A DNA stretch of 20,168 bases, taken from the NCBI GenBank assembly GCA_964506325.1, contig CAZDLO010000061.1, positions 1-20,168 on the forward strand, in the 5' to 3' direction. The position numbers were made by a program, and so were the translations under genes. This DNA is from CAINVV01 sp964506325. Lineage in GTDB: Bacteria; Bacteroidota; Bacteroidia; Bacteroidales; Prolixibacteraceae. Shown here piece after piece: positions 1-5,723 of this stretch (its first letter is position 1; each line of letters opens with the position of its first letter). A model generated the notes under the pieces. It saw nothing but the letters and a program-made list of their open reading frames with translations. It made no database searches and was not told where the DNA came from.

Positions 1-584
1 TGAGGCCTTCCGCCCGGATCACCGGCAGATTGCCTGATTACCTGAACACCTGCGATTTTGTTCTGCAGTGCCTGTCCAACGTTTGTAACTGGCCTGTTAA
101 CCAGTTTTTCCGGTGTTACACTGGCAACGGAACCGGTAACGTCACTCTTTTTCATGGTACCATAACCAACGGCGACGACTTCACCAATACTTGTGGTTGA
201 TTCCTGGAGGGTAACATTGTATTTCGTTTTTGAATCGATGGCAATCTCTTGCGGATTCATTCCGACAAAAGTAAATACCAGGGTTTTGGCATCCGAAGGT
301 ATCGATAAGGAGTAATTTCCATCCATATCAGATATTACACCAATCGTAGTGCCCTTAACAACGACCGAAACACCAGGGAGTCCGGCTCCGGTGGCATCAA
401 TCACTTTTCCAGTTATTTTCTTTGTTGCCTGTTGTGTTGCGACATTGGTACTCGCGTCACTGGCGACCGCCATATTCTGGGACAAAATTCCCAGCAATAG
501 GAAAAGGGTTAATTTTATGATCCTTAAAGCTTTAGCAGAATCATAAAACGAATACCCATTAAGGTTAGTCCATTTTTTTTTCAT
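1..584 (-). CDS. susC: SusC/RagA-type TonB-linked outer-membrane transporter (N-terminal part, cut by window edge)
   Basis: The first 194 residues of a SusC-like transporter are visible; the rest lies beyond the left edge, where a susD partner would be expected. The start ATG is at 584. A charged N-terminus and a hydrophobic stretch at about residues 22-41 form a signal peptide. Residues about 55-130 are a carboxypeptidase-regulatory-like domain, with the typical GKVIDATGAGLPGVSVVVKG opening and a DMDGNYSL turn. GEVVAVGYGT at about 135-143 and the following KKSDVTGSV lead into the TonB plug domain (LQNKIAGVQV). Family knowledge: SusC forms a beta-barrel capped by SusD and imports oligosaccharides using TonB energy. 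The combination of regulatory-like domain and plug is diagnostic of the family; the glycan is not. The gene is divergent from the acetylesterase gene, so the two may be controlled from the same intergenic region. Confidence 0.95.
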   Translation of the reverse strand, partial: MKKKWTNLNGYSFYDSAKALRIIKLTLFLLLGILSQNMAVASDASTNVATQQATKKITGKVIDATGAGLPGVSVVVKGTTIGVISDMDGNYSLSIPSDAKTLVFTFVGMNPQEIAIDSKTKYNVTLQESTTSIGEVVAVGYGTMKKSDVTGSVASVTPEKLVNRPVTNVGQALQNKIAGVQVIRQSAGDPGGRP

Positions 585-669
585 CCTTTTGCAAATGTTT
601 GAATAATTAATATTAAAAAACTTGATTGTTGGAGAACAATTTGTTGTGGCGACATATTGCCCTTTTTTT

Positions 670-688
670 TGTAACATACATAGTTACA
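670..688. promoter_or_regulatory. Perfect dyad TGTAAC-N7-GTTACA upstream of susC
   Basis: TGTAAC (670-675) and GTTACA (683-688) are exact inverted copies separated by seven bases, about 90 bp upstream of the susC start. The right arm lies inside an 11-bp sequence repeated at 1159-1169 in front of the divergent acetylesterase gene. A dyad of this spacing could be an operator for a dimeric regulator. On the minus strand it is followed by A residues, not T, so it is not a terminator. Confidence 0.3.
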
Positions 689-833
689 GATTAGTGAGTA
701 TTAATAATTCCCTAGAATTTCACCATATTTCATTTTAAGGTTTAGTTAGTACTTTTTTTATTTCTCACAATAATATCTTGCATTTTCATCAGTCGGCGAC
801 CAGCATGCCCCGCTAAAGAAACCCGGGATCCCG

Positions 834-876
834 GAAAACAAAAGCCGGCAAGTTGCAATTATCCCCGCAACCTGCC
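834..876 (-). terminator. Candidate intrinsic terminator or attenuator in the susC leader
   Basis: In the minus-strand transcript GGCAGGTTGC (876-867) can pair with GCAACTTGCC (856-847), a 10-bp stem with one G-U pair and a 10-nt loop. A T-rich run, CTTTTGTTTTCC, follows within three bases. It lies about 100 nt downstream of the candidate start at 977 and about 260 nt before the susC ATG. It could end a small RNA of about 140 nt or act as an attenuator. The T-run is interrupted by a G, so strength is uncertain. Confidence 0.35.
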
Positions 877-983
877 TGCACGAAATACCTTAAAAACCCC
901 TCCCCTGCACAAATAATAAATAACAGGGAACAAAGGATCCAGGACTTTAAAAAAATGAAAATTGTCAGTTAGCTTTACTATCT

Positions 984-1013
984 CAAAGTTAATAACATTT
1001 TTTAACATTCAAA
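984..1013 (-). promoter_or_regulatory. Candidate Bacteroidota-type promoter for susC
   Basis: Reading the minus strand, TTTG (1013-1010) is followed after 18 nt by TAACTTTG (991-984). This fits the Bacteroidota sigma-factor consensus, TTTG at -33 and TAnnTTTG at -7, with near-usual spacing. Transcription would start around 977, giving susC an untranslated leader of roughly 390 nt. It was found by eye. The short motif could occur by chance in AT-rich DNA, but both boxes are perfect. Confidence 0.45.
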
Positions 1014-1448
1014 TATTTTTTGAAAATATTGCTTAAATTTTCAAGGGTTAAAAAACAATAACATTGCCCGGCCCTGTTACTATTGGAACAAAAATATGAC
1101 TCCTATCCTATTTTTACTACCCGGGAATTCCGGCTTTGACTTACTGTCTGAAAAGATGCATAGTTACAGGGATCCAACCTGAATTGACGGTCCTCCCGAA
1201 CGGGGAAAATTCCAATTCTGAAATTTTTCCAATGGTCAGGAGTAATAGTATTTTGCCGGAGAATTGCCGGAATGCGGATGGAACATCAGAATCCTTCCGT
1301 TTTTTTTATCCTTTCATCAGCCGGAGTCCCCGGATTTTCTGCCCTAATTTGAGGTGCCTGCAATCACCTTGCAGGGATTACGGTAATTCGGTTTATTTTT
1401 ACCAAACCATCCGGATCTTCAACAACCTTCCGGCTAAAAAAATACAAG

Positions 1449-2231
1449 ATGATATACCCGAACTTAAAATCATGCCTGGCACTCCTGCTGATAGTGACCG
1501 GCACAGGCAGCAGGTCCTTTTGTCAGCAGAAAATTGCCGGGGCATCTTCCACCAAATGCCTTACAATATTTACCATCGGAGATTCAACTATGGCCGATAA
1601 GAAACCTGAGGTCGCTCCTGAAACAGGCTGGTGCCAGGCTTTCAGGGCAATTGCCGACAGTAGTGTAACAGTTAACAACTGTGCGGTAAACGGACGAAGT
1701 TCAAAGAGCTTCATTGCCGAGAACCGGTGGAAAGCTGTTACGGATTCACTGAAGAAGGGTGATTACGTTTTTATCCAGTTCGGACACAATGATGAGAAGA
1801 TCCAGGATTCCACAAGGTATGCAGAACCAACCACTGCCTACCGCAGCAACCTGGCTCGATTCGTGAGGGAGACGAGGGAACATGGTGCTACACCCATCCT
1901 GTTTACATCCATCGCCAGGAGGAAATTTGAAAATGGATTGCTGGTGGATACCCACAAGGAGTATCCGGTTGTTGTGAGGCAACTGGCGGCTGAGATGAAG
2001 GTGCCGCTGGTTGACCTCGAACTGCTCACTGCAGGTGCTGTTACTGCACTGGGTGAAGAAGATTCCAAAAAGATGTTTTTATGGACCCCTCCCACCGGTA
2101 AATTTCCGCAAGGGCGCAAAGATGATACCCATCTTTCGAAAGAGGGGGCGCACCTTGTGGCCAGGCTGGCAGCAACACAGCTGATCCGGCTGGACAATTC
2201 CCTGGCAGGGAGGATAAGGATAAGGCAGTGA
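1449..2231 (+). CDS. Rhamnogalacturonan acetylesterase-like SGNH hydrolase (CE12 type), exported
   Basis: Predicted to remove acetyl esters from pectic rhamnogalacturonan or a related acetylated glycan in the periplasm or at the surface. Residues 1-26 form a signal peptide (CLALLLIVTG core). All SGNH blocks are visible: GDSTMADK at about 44-51 with nucleophile Ser46, CAVNGRSS with the block II glycine near 81, FGHND at about 110-114 with the block III Asn, and DDTHLS near 224-229 supplying the catalytic Asp and His. The GDSTMADK form and the 260-residue length fit the YesT/RgaE (CE12) group. The ATG at 1449 is the first one in front of a good signal peptide; no Shine-Dalgarno is seen. It is divergent from susC and followed, after a heptamer repeat, by an exported Gfo/Idh/MocA gene. 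Xylan or other acetylated substrates are alternatives. Confidence 0.9.
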   Translation: MIYPNLKSCLALLLIVTGTGSRSFCQQKIAGASSTKCLTIFTIGDSTMADKKPEVAPETGWCQAFRAIADSSVTVNNCAVNGRSSKSFIAENRWKAVTDSLKKGDYVFIQFGHNDEKIQDSTRYAEPTTAYRSNLARFVRETREHGATPILFTSIARRKFENGLLVDTHKEYPVVVRQLAAEMKVPLVDLELLTAGAVTALGEEDSKKMFLWTPPTGKFPQGRKDDTHLSKEGAHLVARLAATQLIRLDNSLAGRIRIRQ

Positions 2232-2279
2232 TGAGATATGAATTATGAATTATGAATTATGAGATATGAGACATGAGAA
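2231..2279 (+). repeat. Tandem heptamer array ATGARNN (seven copies)
   Basis: Seven consecutive 7-bp units, ATGAGAT, ATGAATT (three times), ATGAGAT, ATGAGAC and ATGAGAA, begin on the last base of the acetylesterase stop codon. The same heptamer family recurs at 3463-3553, 3686-3710, 3784-3852 and, inverted, at 20084-20103. It lies between two genes on the same strand and codes for nothing. Confidence 0.85.
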
Positions 2280-2333
2280 TAGAAGAAGTGTTGATTATCT
2301 GAGAGCTACTAAATTTTACTAATACTTTACCAA

Positions 2334-3422
2334 ATGAGAATATTAATTGTACTTGTTTTTTGCACAATCGGGTTATTGAACACGGCTTCCGGACAAAAAC
2401 CCGCCAGGATTGCTATCGCCGGATTGTCTCATGCTCATGTAACCCCCCTGCTCAGAAACCTCAACCGGGCAGATATTGAGATTGTTGGGATCTACGAAAG
2501 TGACCATGCCCTCTCGGATCGCTATGCCGAAAAATACGGGATCAACAAAAAGATTATTTTCGATTCACTGGATGAAATGCTGGACCAGACCAAACCAGAG
2601 GGGGTGATTACCTTCACCTCCATATTTGACCACCTCAGGGTGGTTCAGTCCTGCGCTCCCCGTAAAATCCACGTGATGGTTGAAAAACCGCTGGCAGTAA
2701 GTACCAGGCATGTCAGGGAGATGACGAAGCTTGCAGAAAAGTACGGCATCATGCTGCTGACCAATTTCGAAACTTCCTGGTACCCGTCCAATCATGCCGG
2801 ACTGGAGATGATCAACCGGGGTGATATCGGGGCGTTGAGAAAGATAATCGTTTACGACGGCCACAAAGGTCCGAAAGAGATCGGGACCAACACCGAATTT
2901 TTGGCCTGGCTTACTGATCCGGTCCTGAACGGAGGAGGAGCTGTTATTGATTTCGGCTGTTATGGGGCGGATCTGATCACCTGGATCAGGAAAGGTGAAA
3001 AGCCTTTGACTGTTTTTGCAAGGCTGAAACAATACAAGCCCGATGTTTATCCAAAAGTCGATGATGATGCCACCATCATTTTGTCCTACCCGGATATGGA
3101 GGGAGTTATCAACGCATCCTGGAACTGGCCGTTCGACCGGAAAGACATGCACATTTACGGCACAACTGGTTATTTACTGATTGACAACCGTGAAACGATG
3201 AGGTACAGGATGAACCAGGCATCCAAAGAAGAGACCAAAAAATTTGCCAAAACAGATATACCCTACACCGACCCGTTTACCTGGTTTGCAGCGGCAATTA
3301 AAGGCGATGTGGTGGTAAGCGATACAGACCTCGCTTCCCTGAAAATAAACAGCACCGTGGTGGAAATACTTGAGGCGGCCCGAAAAAGCGGCAAAACCGG
3401 GAAACTTGTCAAATTGAAATAA
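2334..3422 (+). CDS. Exported Gfo/Idh/MocA-family oxidoreductase-like protein
   Basis: A 362-residue protein with a Sec-type signal peptide (residues 1-20, LIVLVFCTIGLLNTASG) in front of a dinucleotide-binding fold. The nucleotide loop reads AIAGLSHAH (about 28-35), without the usual GxGxxG. The family motif EKP is kept at 117-119, with the catalytic Lys at 118. The second motif reads GGGAVIDFGCYGADL (about 201-214), with Tyr210 where many relatives have His. The substrate domain follows, including VINASWNWPF. Cytoplasmic relatives oxidise sugars or inositols with NAD(P). Exported ones often keep a tightly bound cofactor, and some Bacteroidota members act in glycoside breakdown through keto-sugar intermediates. 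No twin-arginine motif is seen, which is odd for a cofactor-loaded enzyme. It is probably co-transcribed with the acetylesterase gene 102 bp upstream. Confidence 0.85.
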   Translation: MRILIVLVFCTIGLLNTASGQKPARIAIAGLSHAHVTPLLRNLNRADIEIVGIYESDHALSDRYAEKYGINKKIIFDSLDEMLDQTKPEGVITFTSIFDHLRVVQSCAPRKIHVMVEKPLAVSTRHVREMTKLAEKYGIMLLTNFETSWYPSNHAGLEMINRGDIGALRKIIVYDGHKGPKEIGTNTEFLAWLTDPVLNGGGAVIDFGCYGADLITWIRKGEKPLTVFARLKQYKPDVYPKVDDDATIILSYPDMEGVINASWNWPFDRKDMHIYGTTGYLLIDNRETMRYRMNQASKEETKKFAKTDIPYTDPFTWFAAAIKGDVVVSDTDLASLKINSTVVEILEAARKSGKTGKLVKLK

Positions 3423-3462
3423 CCAGGGAGTCTTCAGGGATTGAATGTTGGAGCCTGTCACG

Positions 3463-3553
3463 ATGAGAGATGAGACATGAGAAATGAGCTGGAGTTATGA
3501 GTTATGAATTAGGAGTTATGAGTTAGGAGTTTAGGAGTTAGGAGTTTAGGAGT
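3463..3553 (+). repeat. Heptamer repeat array, left of the gap
   Basis: Units ATGAGAG, ATGAGAC, ATGAGAA and ATGAGCT are followed by GGAGTT, ATGAGTT, ATGAATT and then a run of AGGAGTT units with occasional one-base insertions (TAGGAGTT). The gradual change from ATGAGAN to AGGAGTT is repeated in the same order in the array right of the gap, so the two arrays are copies of one composite element. Confidence 0.85.
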
Positions 3554-3740
3554 GGGGGCAGGATTTGTTCGTTTTACTCCGTGTANNNNNNNNNNNNNNN
3601 NNNNNNNNNNNNNNNNNNNNNNNNNNNNNNNNNNNNNNNNNNNNNNNNNNNNNNNNNNNNNNNNNNNNNNNNNNNNNNNNNNNNNTTAGGAGTTAGGAGT
3701 TTAGGAGTGGGGGCAGGATTTGTTCGTTTTACTCCGTGTA
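3531..3740. repeat. 55-bp direct repeat flanking a 100-N assembly gap
   Basis: Bases 3531-3585 and 3686-3740 are identical over 55 nt, one ending and the other beginning exactly at the N run (3586-3685). The block begins with AGGAGTT-type heptamers and ends with the left arm of the hairpin element (ACTCCGTGT). Two contigs sharing an end of exactly 55 nt, joined by a default-length gap, is the pattern left by a de Bruijn assembler using k = 55. The true gap is therefore of unknown length, possibly zero or negative. Confidence 0.9.
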
Positions 3741-3771
3741 ACCAAAAGAACTGTCACAGAGACACACGGAG
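3732..3771 (+). repeat. Dispersed hairpin element, copy A
   Basis: CTCCGTGT (3732-3739) pairs perfectly with ACACGGAG (3764-3771). Within the loop CTGT (3751-3754) and ACAG (3756-3759) form a second tiny dyad. The 28 nt at 3744-3771 recur exactly at 20131-20158. The left arm is also present at 3572-3585, where the gap cuts off the rest. No T-run follows, so it is unlikely to be a terminator. It resembles the small palindromic intergenic repeats of environmental bacteria. Confidence 0.7.
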
Positions 3772-3783
3772 ATAAAAAGAGAG

Positions 3784-3852
3784 ATATGACATGAGAGATG
3801 AGACATGAGCCGGAGTTATGAATTATGAGTTAGGAGTTAGGAGTTAGGAGTT
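3784..3852 (+). repeat. Heptamer repeat array, right of the gap
   Basis: Units ATATGAC, ATGAGAG, ATGAGAC and ATGAGCC are followed by GGAGTT, ATGAATT, ATGAGTT and four AGGAGTT copies. The order mirrors the array at 3463-3553. It ends about 195 bp before the ETF-QO start. Confidence 0.85.
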
Positions 3853-4017
3853 GTACCCTCTGAATCTTTAGAACGGGGGAGACTTCAGATTTGTGCCGAA
3901 ATGATCATCCGCTCACTGTACTTATCATTTTGGAGGGGCCGGAGGAGGTCGGCGGAACGAGAATAGTGGCATTTTATCGTTCTCACTGCTTAAGGGCGGA
4001 TTCCAGTTTTAATTAGT

Positions 4018-4025
4018 TATTTTTG
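4018..4025 (+). promoter_or_regulatory. Candidate -7 box TATTTTTG for the ETF operon
   Basis: TATTTTTG fits TAnnTTTG and lies 22 bp before the ETF-QO ATG, giving a leader of roughly 15 nt. No TTTG is found at the expected -33 position, so support is partial. It is the only such box seen upstream of the two ETF genes. Confidence 0.3.
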
Positions 4026-4047
4026 GGCCGAAATATTATAAAATCGT

Positions 4048-5706
4048 ATGGCAAACATTGATATCGTTCAAACGGATGTATTGATTATCGGCGGCGGGCC
4101 TGCAGGCCTCTCAACCGCTATCCATCTGGCAGACACGTTGAAACAGAAAGGCTTGGAATACAGGATTCTGCTTATAGAAAAGGGAAGTTCCATTGGAAGC
4201 CATATTTTGTCGGGTGCTGTCATTAAGCCGGATGTTTTTAAAAGCCTGCTACCCGGCGTGGATTTCAGTGAAATTCCCTTCAACGCCAAAGTAACAAAGG
4301 ATTCTACGGTCTGGCTTACTGAGAATGGCTCTATTAAACTGCCGATTCATGTTCCTTACATGAGCAACAAGGGTAATTATACAGCCTCCCTGGGCCAGAT
4401 TTGCCGGTACCTGGCAAAAAAAGCGGAAGAAAAGGGGGTGGAGATTTATACCGGCTTCTCTGTTAATGAAATACTGTACAAGGCAGGGAAAGTTGTTGGT
4501 GCCAAAACCATCGATACGGGGGTCGACCATCATGGAAAACAGTTGGAGAACTTTCAGCCTGGTACCAGGATAGAAGCGAAACTTACCATTTTCGCGGAAG
4601 GAACCAGGGGCCCACTGGCCAAACAGCTCATACAAAAATACGAGCTGGACAAAGACAAAAACTGCCAGATTTTTTCCTTGGCCTGCAAGGAGATATGGAG
4701 CGTTCCGGAAGGAAACATCCAGCCCGGTGAGGTATACCATACCATGGGTTATCCCTTGAACATGAAGGAATTCGGGGGTGGATTCATTTACGGGCTCAAC
4801 GATAACAAGGTTGCCGTCGGATTGGTGGTCGGCCTGGAATACGAAGACCCGACCTTTGATACCCATGACGCCTTCCAGGCCTGGAAAATAACCCCGTTTG
4901 TCTCGAAGTTTCTCAAGGGAGGCAAACTGGTGGAATATGGTGCCAAGACACTTCCTGAGGGAGGATACTATTCAATTCCAAAGCTTTATACAAATAATGC
5001 AATGATCGTTGGCGACAGCGCCGGACTGGTGGCTATGCCATCGCTCAAGGGAATACACCTGAGCATTGCATCCGGAATGCTTGCCGCACAAACGGCAGCC
5101 CAGGCGCTCTTTCTGAATGATTTTTCGGAAGGTATTCTGAGCCGTTATGAATCAGCCGTTAAAGAAAGCCTGATTTACAAGGATATGTATCCGGTGCGTA
5201 ACTTCAGGCAAGGGTTTTCCAAAGGACTTGTTATTGGTGCCATTCATTTCGCGACTCAATTGATTACCGGTGGCGCAGGATTCTTCGGCCGGCTCAAGTC
5301 TCACCCCGACAGGGACACGACAAAGAAACTCAGTGAGTTCAAAGGGAAGCCCTTCCGTGAAAGGTTCAAAGGCAAACTGGAATTTGACAAGGTTCTGACT
5401 TTCGACAAAGCTACCAATGTGTATTTCTCGGGAGTCCATCACGATGAACAACAGGTGGTTCACGTCAAGATCAACAATCCTGAAACATTCAGCTCTGTCA
5501 ACATCAGGCAGTATGGTGCTCCTGAGCAATATTTCTGCTCTTCAGAGGTGTATGAACTTCATACGGATAAAAACGGACACCAGGAGATCCGGATTCATGC
5601 CGAGAACTGCATGCATTGCAGAACCTGCGATATCAAAACCCCGGGTGACGGAATAACCTGGATGGTTCCCAATGGCGGCAACGGGCCGGAATTCCAGAAT
5701 ATGTAA
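4048..5706 (+). CDS. Electron transfer flavoprotein-quinone oxidoreductase (ETF-QO)
   Basis: Passes electrons from reduced electron-transfer flavoprotein to the membrane quinone pool, here probably menaquinone, through FAD and one 4Fe-4S cluster. The 552 residues match the usual length. The FAD Rossmann loop IIGGGPAGLSTAIHLA is at about 13-28, followed by GSHILSGAVIKP typical of the family. A second FAD motif, NAMIVGDSAGLVAMPSLKGI, lies in the middle. The C-terminal cluster ligands are Cys497, Cys521, Cys524 and Cys527 (NCMHCRTCDIKTPGDGITW), with nearly the same spacing as the mitochondrial enzyme. It precedes the fused ETF gene by 17 bp, so the electron donor and its oxidase are one operon. 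No acyl-CoA dehydrogenase is encoded in the window, so the primary substrate is unknown. Start ATG is at 4048; no strong Shine-Dalgarno is seen. Confidence 0.96.
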   Translation: MANIDIVQTDVLIIGGGPAGLSTAIHLADTLKQKGLEYRILLIEKGSSIGSHILSGAVIKPDVFKSLLPGVDFSEIPFNAKVTKDSTVWLTENGSIKLPIHVPYMSNKGNYTASLGQICRYLAKKAEEKGVEIYTGFSVNEILYKAGKVVGAKTIDTGVDHHGKQLENFQPGTRIEAKLTIFAEGTRGPLAKQLIQKYELDKDKNCQIFSLACKEIWSVPEGNIQPGEVYHTMGYPLNMKEFGGGFIYGLNDNKVAVGLVVGLEYEDPTFDTHDAFQAWKITPFVSKFLKGGKLVEYGAKTLPEGGYYSIPKLYTNNAMIVGDSAGLVAMPSLKGIHLSIASGMLAAQTAAQALFLNDFSEGILSRYESAVKESLIYKDMYPVRNFRQGFSKGLVIGAIHFATQLITGGAGFFGRLKSHPDRDTTKKLSEFKGKPFRERFKGKLEFDKVLTFDKATNVYFSGVHHDEQQVVHVKINNPETFSSVNIRQYGAPEQYFCSSEVYELHTDKNGHQEIRIHAENCMHCRTCDIKTPGDGITWMVPNGGNGPEFQNM

Positions 5707-5723
5707 TTTTAAAGTAAAGATCA

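Larger units (their letters stand above)
585..1448. other. AT-rich divergent intergenic region between susC and the acetylesterase gene
   Basis: About 860 bp without a convincing gene. An open plus-strand frame (1136-1600) runs through its right part, but its composition looks non-coding and it overlaps the acetylesterase start in another frame. The region holds a candidate minus-strand promoter (984-1013), a hairpin followed by a T-rich run on the minus strand (847-876), two smaller dyads (625-640 and 670-688) and an 11-bp direct repeat CATAGTTACAG at 679-689 and 1159-1169. A 12-nt palindrome CCGGGATCCCGG lies near 823-834. Long divergent regions of this kind are typical of Bacteroidota glycan loci and usually carry the binding sites of the locus regulator. 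Confidence 0.6.
3423..4047. other. Gene-free spacer with repeat arrays and an assembly gap
   Basis: No coding frame is credible here. From left to right it holds heptamer array 3463-3553, the 55-nt block 3531-3585, 100 N (3586-3685), the same 55 nt again (3686-3740), a hairpin element (3732-3771), a second heptamer array (3784-3852), about 165 bp of unrelated sequence, and a candidate promoter in front of the ETF-QO gene. Confidence 0.8.

Noticed and set aside
349..546. Short plus-strand frame opposite susC with a hydrophobic stretch
   Set aside because: It is the antisense shadow of the susC signal peptide and regulatory-like domain, which match the family closely on the minus strand.
625..640. 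Hairpin ATTGTT-GGAG-AACAAT as a terminator just before susC
   Set aside because: The stem has only six mostly A-T pairs, and the T-run on the minus strand begins four bases after it. It lies inside the likely susC leader, so a strong terminator role is unlikely.
1136..1600. Open plus-strand frame of 154 codons before the acetylesterase
   Set aside because: It runs through non-coding AT-rich sequence and then overlaps the acetylesterase start in another frame. Its translation shows no domain or signal and has a random-looking composition.
3581..3775. Open frame spanning the N run
   Set aside because: Most of it is unknown bases and the rest is repeat sequence, so it cannot be read as a gene.
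2231..3852. CRISPR array
   Set aside because: The repeats are 7-bp contiguous degenerate units without unique spacers, and no cas gene is present.
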